In this document: positions 26,725 to 35,823 of the stretch, piece after piece
Layout of the letters: every line of letters begins with the position of its first letter
Numbering within the stretch: the stretch's first letter is position 1
Source of the DNA: Paenibacillus oenotherae
Lineage (GTDB): Bacteria; Bacillota; Bacilli; Paenibacillales; Paenibacillaceae
Reading direction: 5' to 3'
DNA: 64,000 nt
Assembly: GCF_019443105.1 (NCBI RefSeq)
Contig: NZ_JAHZIJ010000012.1
Coordinates: 1 to 64,000 of the forward strand
Program-made: the position numbers and the translations under genes
The notes under the pieces: model-generated
What the model was told of the DNA's origin: nothing
The model's input: the letters and a program-made list of their open reading frames with translations, nothing else
The model's database searches: none

Positions 26725-28146
26725 ATGGAACAGGATCAGTTGCTAATACATGTATTGCGTTCAGATCAAAATGATTCGTTGAGAGCGGCTTTATCTGACT
26801 TTATTAGTCTTAGCGGTATATTGGCTGAATTGGCATCATCTGATTTTTGGCTAGATACTGATAGAGTACTAGAAACGTTAAGATTATTAGATATAATTAT
26901 GCAAGCCACATTGTATAAATCAGAATGGCAATTACGCGATGATGATGCTGTTATCCACAGATACAATCGCATATACGGGCAAAGGATAAGATTAAATGTT
27001 AAGCAATTCTTAAACGTTTGCAGAAAATATAATTGGATAACTACAGTTAGAAATCCCCCAGTCAGGTTTTTACCAACAGGAAAAAGAATGATAGCTCATT
27101 TATTTAGAATTGCTAACGATGCATTAGCGTATCATATGCAGCCTCAAGATCAACAAGCATTGTATTTGGCGATACATGATTCGAAAATTGGAGAAGCATA
27201 TGAAGACGAGGGGATCGGTGCTGGTGACTTACTTGCAGGTATGATTTCTAACCTAGAAGATGCATCTGAAGATCTTGAAATGAGTATGCAAAGATATGTT
27301 TATGAAGGAAGAAGTATACAGAAGGTTGAAGAACTTGGACATCTACTTGATAGGGTAAAAGTTCAAATTGATGAAAGATTAGAAAGATCAGTTGATTTAA
27401 TTCCTAACAATCGATTACAGCTTTTACATGAAAGAGCCCAAAGGGCTTTTGCAGACACACACAGTACTGCTTATCCTGTACTTGGTCATACGGCGTCTTC
27501 TAGCTTAAATCGTCAAGAAAAGACGATTACCCAAATTGATGTAAATTTATTTTTAAAATTTATATCTGAAGCTGCTCAACAAACTTATCGACCTATTGAG
27601 GGACAGATAGGATTAATGAATATACTCTTGCCATTAGAGAATAATGCTAGTGATTATGAGGAGCTTGGGATATGGTGGCCTCAACAACTTCCTATGCCTT
27701 TAAGTGAGGAAATGATAAGAACTGGTATGAAGACCATAGAAAAAATAATTAAAATGGAACGGCCAACTGAACCCCAGACAATCGAAGATCTTATATTTGA
27801 ACCACCACAGACGATTAGTCAAGAGGAATTAAAAAAAATTCAAGGTAACATAGCCGGACTCTCTAATCAAGATATCGTCGATACTCGTGTTATTCAGAAT
27901 TATCTGAAGCAAAAACCGAAAATTGATATTCAATCAATGATTAACGACGTAGCAGAGAATTGGGAAGACGCAGCAAATCATCTTTTATCAGTTTCTGCTG
28001 TAATCTCACAACATTTAGCGTACCTAGAAAAAGAACTAAAGGCTAAAAACCATCCTATAGGTAAGCTTGTAATTAGTTCTCCAGATGATGAAGGCGAATA
28101 TATTTGGGCAGTACAGGCTTCAGAAAAGCTGCTTAGAAAGGAGTAG
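26725..28146 (+). CDS. jetA: Wadjet protein JetA (MksF-like kleisin)
   Basis: A 473-residue protein, mostly helical, with winged-helix-like text near residues 80-130 (YGQRIRLNVKQFLNVCRKYNWI) and a helical C-terminal half. In Wadjet, JetA is the kleisin that bridges the JetC heads and recruits JetB. I base the call mainly on position: a ~470-aa helical protein, a ~230-aa partner and a ~1,090-aa SMC-like protein in one operon, with a JetD-like TOPRIM protein adjacent. The start ATG follows AGGTGAATGA. The gene ends 3 bases before jetB. Confidence 0.82.
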   Translation: MEQDQLLIHVLRSDQNDSLRAALSDFISLSGILAELASSDFWLDTDRVLETLRLLDIIMQATLYKSEWQLRDDDAVIHRYNRIYGQRIRLNVKQFLNVCRKYNWITTVRNPPVRFLPTGKRMIAHLFRIANDALAYHMQPQDQQALYLAIHDSKIGEAYEDEGIGAGDLLAGMISNLEDASEDLEMSMQRYVYEGRSIQKVEELGHLLDRVKVQIDERLERSVDLIPNNRLQLLHERAQRAFADTHSTAYPVLGHTASSSLNRQEKTITQIDVNLFLKFISEAAQQTYRPIEGQIGLMNILLPLENNASDYEELGIWWPQQLPMPLSEEMIRTGMKTIEKIIKMERPTEPQTIEDLIFEPPQTISQEELKKIQGNIAGLSNQDIVDTRVIQNYLKQKPKIDIQSMINDVAENWEDAANHLLSVSAVISQHLAYLEKELKAKNHPIGKLVISSPDDEGEYIWAVQASEKLLRKE

Positions 28147-28149
28147 AGT

Positions 28150-28845
28150 ATGTCTGAAATTGGAGAGATGGCTCTAGAAGATATTAAAGAATACGGCTCA
28201 CTTTCAAAGTATGAAAAAACCGCTATAGCAGTTATACTTCAGCAAACTGCCAGAAAAGCAGGTGCTACTAAAAAGGAAATTATGAGGATTCTGCAGATAC
28301 GAACAGATGAAGCCTTTGAGTTATTCATAAAGAAAGTAAACAGCCTTATGGGTGATTTACTACGTATAGTATACGACGATGAACAACAGCGATGCATTGC
28401 AATGACAAGATTGGTACAGTCAACAGCTAGATATGTACTAAATGAATTTGATCTTGCACTCTTATTATATATCTTCTACTGTGAACGTGTCGCTGGACAA
28501 CCATTCGTTAGGTTCGAATCAATACTAAGACAGTTTGAACAAGTTGACCTTCATGCAGAAAGAAAATTAAAAAGGCATCTTACAAAGTTAGTCCAAGAAG
28601 AGTTACTCCGATTGTCGGAGGAAGGTGGACAGGACGAAGAAACCTCGTACTGTTTAACTGCAATAGGAAGATGTATTTTTCCAGAATATTATCTAAAGAG
28701 AGTATTATCGGTATCACAAGGTGGAGACGTCAGCCTTGAGCAGGTTAGGGACTTCTTTAAGCTAGGTACCGTGGATGATCAAAATAGAGTTGACCTAGAA
28801 GATAATTTACAACAGTTGGATTTGTGGTCTGGAGGTGAGAATTAA
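28150..28845 (+). CDS. jetB: Wadjet protein JetB (MksE-like)
   Basis: A 231-residue protein predicted to be winged-helix rich, the size and position of the KITE subunit that binds the kleisin JetA. The start ATG follows AAAGGAGTAGAGT, 3 bases after jetA, and the stop overlaps the jetC start by one base (TAATG). The stoichiometric A-B-C block is therefore translationally coupled. The sequence alone gives no catalytic motif. Confidence 0.8.
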   Translation: MSEIGEMALEDIKEYGSLSKYEKTAIAVILQQTARKAGATKKEIMRILQIRTDEAFELFIKKVNSLMGDLLRIVYDDEQQRCIAMTRLVQSTARYVLNEFDLALLLYIFYCERVAGQPFVRFESILRQFEQVDLHAERKLKRHLTKLVQEELLRLSEEGGQDEETSYCLTAIGRCIFPEYYLKRVLSVSQGGDVSLEQVRDFFKLGTVDDQNRVDLEDNLQQLDLWSGGEN

Positions 28846-31800
28846 TGTATCCTGTGAAAATCAGATTGTTTGGCATTAGAGATATAGACACTGTTGAACT
28901 AGATCTAGGGGAAAAGAAGGATATGCTTTTATTTGGAGGAGTAAACGGTACAGGTAAATCAACACTTTCATTTGCAATAGCCTATGCTCTTGGAAGTGAT
29001 CAAATTAGTTCAGAAACTCTCCGTTCAAAGGTCATTGATACAACTAAAGTTCATTGGAATGCTATCGTGGAAGTGATTTTTCATAATCCGTTTGAGCTGC
29101 GAGAAATTGATGCACCTGAATGGATTTCATTAGGAGTATCTATTTCTCAAAAACCCAATCAACAAGCTTACCCTCAATATTTCGCTAAACACGGCGATCT
29201 TATTAGCGAATTGATTTTTTTTAGAAAATATAGATCACGCGAAGAAGCGAGAGAAGACTATGAATTAAAGTATGGGATATCGCCAGATAAATTTTTTATG
29301 TTTTGGTTTCAAAATACTATCACCAGGTTTGCTACTATGAGAGACCGTGAGCGATTTGAATATGTTGCAGAAATGTATGGACTTAGAGAGACGCAAGAAA
29401 GCTGGGAGAGAGCTAAAATAGGACGGCAAGAAGCTCAAGAGGACTTCGAACGAGCCAAGATGCAATTAGATAAAGAGAAAATAAGGGTTAACCTTGCTGA
29501 AAGGAACTTCAATTACTGGAGACAATGGAATAAGCTTAGAAAAGAAGGCGTTTTTTTAAGGAGACAGTACTGGATAGAGAATCAAAGGTGGATCTCATAT
29601 AATTATAAAAAAATTAGTGAACAGCTTGATCAGCAGAATAATGAAATTTCAACTATACAAATGGAATATAAATCTCTGGATCATCAGAAAGCGGATGTCA
29701 AACATAGCATTGAACTAGAGAACAAAAAGATGGAAGAATTGAATGAAAGGAAAAGATCCAAAAAAAATGACCGTGATGGGTTGAACTATGAATTAGAGAA
29801 AAATCGTAATGAGTTTAACAAGCTAGATGAAGAAACTAAAGAAATACAGGAGAAATATAAGGGGATACGTCCCCTAATAGAGTTGACTGTTGAGAAAGAA
29901 GAAGTTGCAAATAAAATTGAGCAAAGTAAATCACATCTTAAAGAATTAGAGACTGAGTTGGTAGAAATAAAAGAGAAACAGAATCATTTGCTTCAAAAAA
30001 TAGGTGGCCTAAAAGAAAATAAGAAGAGACATGAGGAGCAAATTGACGATTGGGAAGAATACTTTGCAAATGAGGAATCAATTGATTTACTTTTACAGAT
30101 TGAATCAAAAGCCAGGGATGATTATTTTAAGAATAAACGAGAGTTAGAACAATATACGGCGAAATATATTGAGTTAAAAAGAGATTTTGAACAGATTAAT
30201 GAAACAAAAGCAGTTTCTCATCCTCTTCAGGACCAAAGTATAAGGTTTTTTAAAGACAAAGGTTATGATGTGTATCGTTTTGGTGAATTGTTTGAAATAA
30301 ATAAATTGGCTGCGTCAGAAGAAGCAGAATTTTTATTAGATGGGATTAAGTATGCAGTATTTGTAGATGGACCCATTGAAACAGTTCCCAATCAACTTTT
30401 GCATGTTTCACTTACTGAATTGAAAATAACTATGCAGAATGTCGAAATGTTTTCCTTAAAGTTTAATAATATTAATGAGTTGTTAGATTGGAAGCCAGAT
30501 CTTCATTTGTCCGCTGACAATAAAAGTGTAATTCGATGTTGGTTAAATCTAATTAATTCTGATGATAGCAGTACACAACTAGTTAATTCGGCAATCATTT
30601 CTAATGGGGCAGTTAAAGAGATTCTTGGGTGGAGAGGAGCCCTTTCTACAGGAGCAGCAATTGGTAGGGATGCCTGGATACAGAGATGCAATTGGTTAAC
30701 GTTTGAGATTTCAGAATGTGAATCAAAAATTTCAAACTTATCAAGTCTTGAAATAATCACTAATAAAAATTGGAAAGACTTAGAGAAACGACGAGAACTA
30801 CATGAAGATCGACACGTTAAACTACCACATTTACAACGAGAGTTGCGGGATCTTAACGATGAGATTAATAAATTGGAAGAAAGCCATAATGATTATGTTA
30901 TAAATATTATGGATTTCGAGAAAGAAAAATTAGAAATTCAAGAGGGTTTAATCCATCTAGATATCAGTAAAAACTCTATCAATAATGAGTTATTAATTCA
31001 CGAACAGTTTAGTCATTTATCAGAGAAAATAAAAAGAATTCATGAACTTGCAGATGAAATCTCTGGTAAAGCGGTCTTAAGAGACAAATTAACATACGAA
31101 ATAAACGATATAGAAGAATCAATAGAAGGCTGTACAAGAAGAAATAGACAAGCAATTGAAGAAAATCAATCAATTGAAAGACAACAAAACGGATTAAGGA
31201 TTACCATATTGGAAATTAATAATAAAATTGAAGTGATCAGGAGAGAAGCAAATTCAATAAAAGAGAAAGAGTTTGAGGACCAATCATTATTTAAAGAGTT
31301 TGAGAATGAATATAGTTCCATTTTGGATACTCTAATGCCCTATGAGTATCAAGATTTTGAAACAATAAGCGAATCTAGATTGAAGGACTGGGACGATAGT
31401 GCTAGGAGGAAGCTGAATGATGCAGAAAGCATGATAATCGATGAGCTAGCAGAAGAAAAATATAATGCTGTCTTAGTAAGCTATAATAATGCGGAGAAGG
31501 AAACATTAACTGCAGAAGCGATTTTTATGAAAATGCAAAAGCAAGAAGAACAACTACGAGATCTCTTTAAGAAGATGGTATATGATCGATATCAAAGAGT
31601 TAATCAACATTTTCAGAATTATATACAGCGAATTGGTTTCAGGGGGAAGATTGAACAAATAGAGCCTGATGATTCCGATCCTCGTCGCAAGTATTATGAA
31701 TGGAGGTTACATATTGCCACTAAGCCCGGACACGATATGGAATATCTACGACCTACTGAGGGCTTACGACAAAAAATAGTGAGCGGACCATCCGGTGGTG

Positions 31801-32120
31801 AAATGGCTGTAATCTCATTAATGTTTGCGCTAGCCCTGTTAACGGATATAGAAAAGCGTCCTCCGTTCTATATGTTGGATGAATTTGATAGTGCTTTAGA
31901 CGAATGGCGAAAAGGTATTGTAATAGACCTTTATACTGAAATATTAAAGCGAAAACTAATGATAATATCCCCAAAGTCACATGCGTCAGATTATCTAAGT
32001 CGGTTTTCTTTATTTTATGCTTTTGTTTCCGATCATAAAGAAGGTAAGCGTCCTGTTAGTAAGATACTGAGATTGGAACGAGAATCTTATAAGAAGATAT
32101 CAAGTGATTTTGAAAAATAG
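28845..32120 (+). CDS. jetC: Wadjet SMC-like ATPase JetC
   Basis: A 1,091-residue SMC/MukB-type ATPase. Walker A GGVNGTGKST is at residues 31-40, the long Lys/Glu-rich coiled-coil arms run from ~200 to ~430 and ~620 to ~900, and a hinge-like region lies between. The signature SGPSGGE is near residue 981 and Walker B FYMLDEFD near 1008. In Wadjet this motor extrudes loops on small circular DNA, which JetD then cuts, so plasmids are destroyed. It follows GGAGGTGAG. Codon use is markedly AT-rich compared with glmS, consistent with transfer. Confidence 0.92.
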   Translation: MYPVKIRLFGIRDIDTVELDLGEKKDMLLFGGVNGTGKSTLSFAIAYALGSDQISSETLRSKVIDTTKVHWNAIVEVIFHNPFELREIDAPEWISLGVSISQKPNQQAYPQYFAKHGDLISELIFFRKYRSREEAREDYELKYGISPDKFFMFWFQNTITRFATMRDRERFEYVAEMYGLRETQESWERAKIGRQEAQEDFERAKMQLDKEKIRVNLAERNFNYWRQWNKLRKEGVFLRRQYWIENQRWISYNYKKISEQLDQQNNEISTIQMEYKSLDHQKADVKHSIELENKKMEELNERKRSKKNDRDGLNYELEKNRNEFNKLDEETKEIQEKYKGIRPLIELTVEKEEVANKIEQSKSHLKELETELVEIKEKQNHLLQKIGGLKENKKRHEEQIDDWEEYFANEESIDLLLQIESKARDDYFKNKRELEQYTAKYIELKRDFEQINETKAVSHPLQDQSIRFFKDKGYDVYRFGELFEINKLAASEEAEFLLDGIKYAVFVDGPIETVPNQLLHVSLTELKITMQNVEMFSLKFNNINELLDWKPDLHLSADNKSVIRCWLNLINSDDSSTQLVNSAIISNGAVKEILGWRGALSTGAAIGRDAWIQRCNWLTFEISECESKISNLSSLEIITNKNWKDLEKRRELHEDRHVKLPHLQRELRDLNDEINKLEESHNDYVINIMDFEKEKLEIQEGLIHLDISKNSINNELLIHEQFSHLSEKIKRIHELADEISGKAVLRDKLTYEINDIEESIEGCTRRNRQAIEENQSIERQQNGLRITILEINNKIEVIRREANSIKEKEFEDQSLFKEFENEYSSILDTLMPYEYQDFETISESRLKDWDDSARRKLNDAESMIIDELAEEKYNAVLVSYNNAEKETLTAEAIFMKMQKQEEQLRDLFKKMVYDRYQRVNQHFQNYIQRIGFRGKIEQIEPDDSDPRRKYYEWRLHIATKPGHDMEYLRPTEGLRQKIVSGPSGGEMAVISLMFALALLTDIEKRPPFYMLDEFDSALDEWRKGIVIDLYTEILKRKLMIISPKSHASDYLSRFSLFYAFVSDHKEGKRPVSKILRLERESYKKISSDFEK

Positions 32121-32161
32121 TGTGACTAGCAATCCTCTACATCAGTTTATAAGGGGGATTG

Positions 32162-33472
32162 CTAATTATGAAATACACTATCCCATTGGATGGTTGATCC
32201 TAACATTTGTTCTTGTTCAATCATTCTCCCTTGAAATATTTGATCTTTAAGATCGTTGATTGTCCCCCCTTTTTCAGGTTCTGTTAAGGACTTAGATAAT
32301 ACGAACTTGAGGTCTGGGGGATTACCGAGAATATTTTGTAATGACTTAGCAATATCAAGGCCAGATTTATCGTAGTCAACCCAGATGTATATGGGAATGT
32401 CTTTATTTTTTATTTTTTGGAGTAGTGATTTATGTGCTGAGCGAAGTTGTCCATCACAACAAATAACTAATACATTCCTAGATTTAGTCCACCCTTTTAT
32501 AGCCATTTTAACTAAAGGCGATCGGTTTTCGGTAATGATAATGAAGTTGGACGATGTATGAATAATATTAGCATTGTTTATTTCATAATCAGTTAAAGCG
32601 CTAATTGTATTAGAATCCCTGTTGGTTTCGTCAAGTGAGATAGAGCCTGAATAATAGACAGAAACGATTTGGCCCAGTGAAATAAATCCAAGTTGGTCAA
32701 GTGAAACATTAGTATCCTCTTGAAGGCGTTCAAGTAGCCATTCTTTCTCAGAGTCATACATCTTTGAACCACCAATTTCTTGATAACCTACTGCTCCAAT
32801 TTCTTTCCAATCAAATTCTTCTTTTCCTTGGGTCTGTAGCTCTAGAAGATGAATGATAAATTGGAAGTACAACATATGTTTGTTTAATTTATATGAACTC
32901 AAATGAGTATCCATAATGATTTGTTGTTGGCGGACAGCTAGTTCGAATAATATTGTTGCAGCATAATTAAGATCGGCCCCCATGTATTTTGTTAATGCAG
33001 TGAACCATTCATTCTTCCAATTTTCTAACTGCTCGGTTTCTTGCAATCTATAATTTTCAATTAACCTGTAGCCCATTGGTCCAATAGTGTATTCAATGTT
33101 TTTAATCACTCGGCCGTCTTTTCCATACCGAATCCATTCAGCAAGTAACCCTGTTTTTATGCCCTTAATTATTAGATTGGGGGAGTCAATATTTCCCGCT
33201 TTACTTTTATTCGTAAAAATTGTAACGAGAATCTCTTTTGTAAAAAGAGGATTCTTCTTTTTAGAAAGGGCTTTAATTACTTCTATCCAAATTTTTTCTT
33301 GTGTTATTTCGTGTTCTTTTGTAATTCGTAATGATCCAATTTTACGTAATGTACGTTTAGACTCTTTTAAAACATCGCAATAGATCTGCGAATTACTTTC
33401 ATACGAAACGCTAAAGTATTCATCTTTACGTAGAAGAAAACGATAATTGTTATGGAATATACTGTCCTGCAT
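32162..33472 (-). CDS. jetD: Wadjet nuclease JetD (TOPRIM)
   Basis: A 436-residue protein with an N-terminal arm-like region and a C-terminal TOPRIM fold. The catalytic glutamate is in FIIITENRS near residue 309, and the metal-binding VDYDKSG follows near residue 362. JetD is a topoisomerase VI-like nuclease that cleaves DNA extruded by JetABC. The gene is on the opposite strand from jetABC, convergent with jetC, with only 41 bases between their ends. The usual order is jetABCD on one strand. AGGTGA lies about 10 bases before its ATG. Confidence 0.85.
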   Translation of the reverse strand: MQDSIFHNNYRFLLRKDEYFSVSYESNSQIYCDVLKESKRTLRKIGSLRITKEHEITQEKIWIEVIKALSKKKNPLFTKEILVTIFTNKSKAGNIDSPNLIIKGIKTGLLAEWIRYGKDGRVIKNIEYTIGPMGYRLIENYRLQETEQLENWKNEWFTALTKYMGADLNYAATILFELAVRQQQIIMDTHLSSYKLNKHMLYFQFIIHLLELQTQGKEEFDWKEIGAVGYQEIGGSKMYDSEKEWLLERLQEDTNVSLDQLGFISLGQIVSVYYSGSISLDETNRDSNTISALTDYEINNANIIHTSSNFIIITENRSPLVKMAIKGWTKSRNVLVICCDGQLRSAHKSLLQKIKNKDIPIYIWVDYDKSGLDIAKSLQNILGNPPDLKFVLSKSLTEPEKGGTINDLKDQIFQGRMIEQEQMLGSTIQWDSVFHN

Positions 33473-33731
33473 ATAAAGATGTTCACCTCACTCATTGTAC
33501 ACTCCTCAAAATAGAATATCATAAAACTGCGAGCTTAAGGGAAAGGATTCAAGTAATCTAATGTCGATTAATAGATACGGGGCACACACAGTACTAAAGG
33601 TGTGAATTATGTACATTTTTCATAAAAATGAAAATGCTAATGAGTTGGCTGAAGCTTTAGAAGAAAATCGTTAAAAAGTAAAATTTGCAAAATCGAAAAG
33701 GTATGTAGATATATAAATTTGCGGGCGACAT

Positions 33732-33760
33732 CTTACAAGGTTATTTTTCTCTTTTATAAT
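33732..33760 (+). promoter_or_regulatory. Promoter of the 566-aa gene
   Basis: CTTACA (33732-33737) and TATAAT (33755-33760) are separated by 17 bases and lie 41 bases upstream of the start at 33801. The region 33473-33731 holds only a 21-codon start fragment (ATG 33609) that I do not call a gene. Confidence 0.7.
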
Positions 33761-33800
33761 GTTATAGGAGAGGCCTTTAATTCAAAGGAGTGTACAGTAG

Positions 33801-35501
33801 ATGAATCTGAACAATGATGAAACGAGAAGTATAGAAGATGAAGTGGACTTACATTTATATGAATTATTAGATGAATCTATACCTAGATATAAATTTATTT
33901 ATCATATGAATTTGGTATATATTGATTACGTTATTGATAAGAATTTGTGGTTTTCGACATCGGAAAAACATTTTTTGTTTTCACTAAGTTATAGCACATT
34001 TTTAGCATATAAAAAACTTATTGAGGAAGATGTTTTTGAATATAAGTTTGATAAGGATTTATATAAATATTGCTATCATTTTTTCATGAAAGGTATGCAA
34101 TACTCATTGTTATGTGAGGAATTTCCGGGTGTGTATTCGGAAGTAAAGAAAGTGAATTTTGATGATCAAAGAAGAACAATTTCATTTAATGAAGTAAGAG
34201 AGATTCCTCGAAAATTTAATGAATTTATCTCTAAATATACAATTAGAAAAGCTTTGAGTTATACATTACAAATGGCATCTGGACAACTAAGCGATAAAGA
34301 TGATGAAGAGGCTGCTGTCGAACTCTCAAAACTATATTTTCACTTTTGGAGTGAAAATATGCTATATGAAGATTTCGAACCATATTCTAGACTTGACTGG
34401 GGTGGAATAGAAAATTTCTTCATCCTAGCAGCAATGAGGCGCTTTATTAAATTATACAGAGCAGACTTTAATATTGAAAAATTTGGTTCTCATAAAATGA
34501 TGATAATTATTTCTCCTAAAGGGAAAGAAAGAATAAAAGAGTTTACTCTTACTAAAGATCAAGAGATTATTGATAAAGTGTTAGAAGACTTTATTTATAA
34601 GCCGCTTGGAAAAAATCTCTTCCCGAAATCAAGTGTTTCGGATGCTCCTCTTATTATAACAAAAGACGGATATATAATAGTTAATCCACTCGTGTTGTTA
34701 AATAATGATTCAGGAGAAACTAGATATTTAAACTATCTACGAAAATATGATAATAATCGTCATCAAAGGATAAAAGATAAACTGAAGGAGAGAGTAATAC
34801 CAATCATTGAGCATTTATGTAAGTTGAAATATCCGAATACTACGGTTGTAACTAATTTTAAGGTGCCTATACCCAACAAGAGAAACCAATCAAGAGAACT
34901 TGATATATTGGTAGTTGATGAATCAAGCGGGTTTGTATTGTATATAGAGGTAAAGCACTTTTTTAATCCTATGTCATATTCGGAGATGAGAAGTATCGAT
35001 AGTCAATTGAAAGAAGCATTAAAAAAAACAACTGCACAACTAGATGCCATTAGACATAATTGGGAGTTAATCAAAGATAGATTTGAAGTAAGAACCAATA
35101 TAAATAGAATAGAGTCAATTATTTTATCACATCATTATATAGGTTGCGATGTAGCAATTCACGATAGTGTCCCAATTGTTAATACACAAGGGATATTCGA
35201 AAGCATAGGTGAATCAAATTCGATCCAAGAACTTTACGAATCAATTAGGGAATTTGATCAAATATATAGTTCTATAAAAATGATAAGTAGGAATATTGAG
35301 TTTGAATTTGCAAAATTTAAATTTGAATTGAAAATGGAAGCTCTTAATCCGGAATTTGAAACATTATTTTTAAGATCTTATCGGAACAACATAAGGGATA
35401 CTATTGATTTAAAAGAGAAGAAGATATTCCAAAATTATGAAGACTACTCTCGTGCATTATTAACTAAATTACAAAGTGAATCAGAGGATACGTATATTTA
35501 G
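33801..35501 (+). CDS. Unrecognised protein with PD-(D/E)XK nuclease motif
   Basis: A 566-residue protein I do not recognise. Residues ~1-330 are helical and Lys/Glu-rich. Near residues 365-384, RELDILVVDESSGFVLYIEVK has the D-x(n)-ExK spacing of PD-(D/E)XK nucleases (Asp ~367, Glu ~382, Lys ~384), followed by a helical tail. It is monocistronic, with its own promoter and an AAAGGAGTG ribosome site, and sits between jetD and the far end of element A, a common slot for defence cargo. A DNA-cutting defence role is inference. Confidence 0.6.
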   Translation: MNLNNDETRSIEDEVDLHLYELLDESIPRYKFIYHMNLVYIDYVIDKNLWFSTSEKHFLFSLSYSTFLAYKKLIEEDVFEYKFDKDLYKYCYHFFMKGMQYSLLCEEFPGVYSEVKKVNFDDQRRTISFNEVREIPRKFNEFISKYTIRKALSYTLQMASGQLSDKDDEEAAVELSKLYFHFWSENMLYEDFEPYSRLDWGGIENFFILAAMRRFIKLYRADFNIEKFGSHKMMIIISPKGKERIKEFTLTKDQEIIDKVLEDFIYKPLGKNLFPKSSVSDAPLIITKDGYIIVNPLVLLNNDSGETRYLNYLRKYDNNRHQRIKDKLKERVIPIIEHLCKLKYPNTTVVTNFKVPIPNKRNQSRELDILVVDESSGFVLYIEVKHFFNPMSYSEMRSIDSQLKEALKKTTAQLDAIRHNWELIKDRFEVRTNINRIESIILSHHYIGCDVAIHDSVPIVNTQGIFESIGESNSIQELYESIREFDQIYSSIKMISRNIEFEFAKFKFELKMEALNPEFETLFLRSYRNNIRDTIDLKEKKIFQNYEDYSRALLTKLQSESEDTYI

Positions 35502-35562
35502 ATGTTAGAACGTATAATTGATTATTTATTTGGTTTTCCACTTTCTTTTCATGGTAATATTT

Positions 35563-35659
35563 AGTGGTTCCAGACTTTCTTTTTTTCACTTTTATCATGT
35601 ACTCTGGCAAACCCATTAAAATCAACAAAATTGGTTCCACTGTTTTATTTCACCTGACA
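35563..35659. repeat. Element A far end
   Basis: Reverse-complement copies of the element A repeat core (GGTTCCAGACTTTC at 35566, TTGGTTCCACTG at 35631) lead to the tip TTTCACCTGACA ending at 35659. The spacing is wider than at the glmS side, as in a Tn7 left end. A possible middle site near 35600 is degenerate. Confidence 0.65.
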
Positions 35660-35663
35660 AAAG

Positions 35664-35712
35664 TGTTAAGTGAAAATAAAGTATTAGACTGAGTAAATAA
35701 AGTATTAGACTG
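35664..35712 (+). repeat. Element B glmS-proximal end
   Basis: Two direct repeats of AAATAAAGTATTAGACTG occur at 35674 and 35695, 21 bases apart, just after the tip TGTTAAGTG. They match the Tn7 TnsB site pattern (AATAAAGTCTTAAACTG). Confidence 0.7.
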
Positions 35713-35760
35713 TTGGGTGCGACAGCATTTACTCCGAATAACAGACATCATGAGCTTGAA

Positions 35761-35791
35761 CCCCGTAATTGTAACTAATTACGGGGTATTT
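35761..35791 (+). terminator. Terminator inside element B near end
   Basis: CCCCGTAATT pairs perfectly with AATTACGGGG around 6 bases and is followed by TATTTTTG. It shields the element interior from transcription arriving from element A. Confidence 0.75.
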
Positions 35792-35823
35792 TTGTATTCT
35801 GGAGCTGATACAGTTGAACCTCG

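Larger units (their letters stand above)
23437..35659. mobile_element. Tn7-like element A at the glmS attachment site
   Basis: It begins TGTGAGTTGTTCAG 25 bases after the glmS stop codon, the standard Tn7 insertion point, and ends CACCTGACA at 35659. The termini are imperfect inverted repeats: ~21 of 28 bases match between 23443-23470 and the complement of the other end. Four contiguous sites of 20 bases lie at the glmS side, and spaced sites in the opposite orientation at the far side, as in Tn7. Flanking bases AAAGA (23432-23436) and AAAGT (35660-35664) resemble a target duplication. No tnsABCD genes lie inside, so it must have moved with help in trans or has lost them. Cargo: toxin, Wadjet system, nuclease-like gene. 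Confidence 0.75.
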
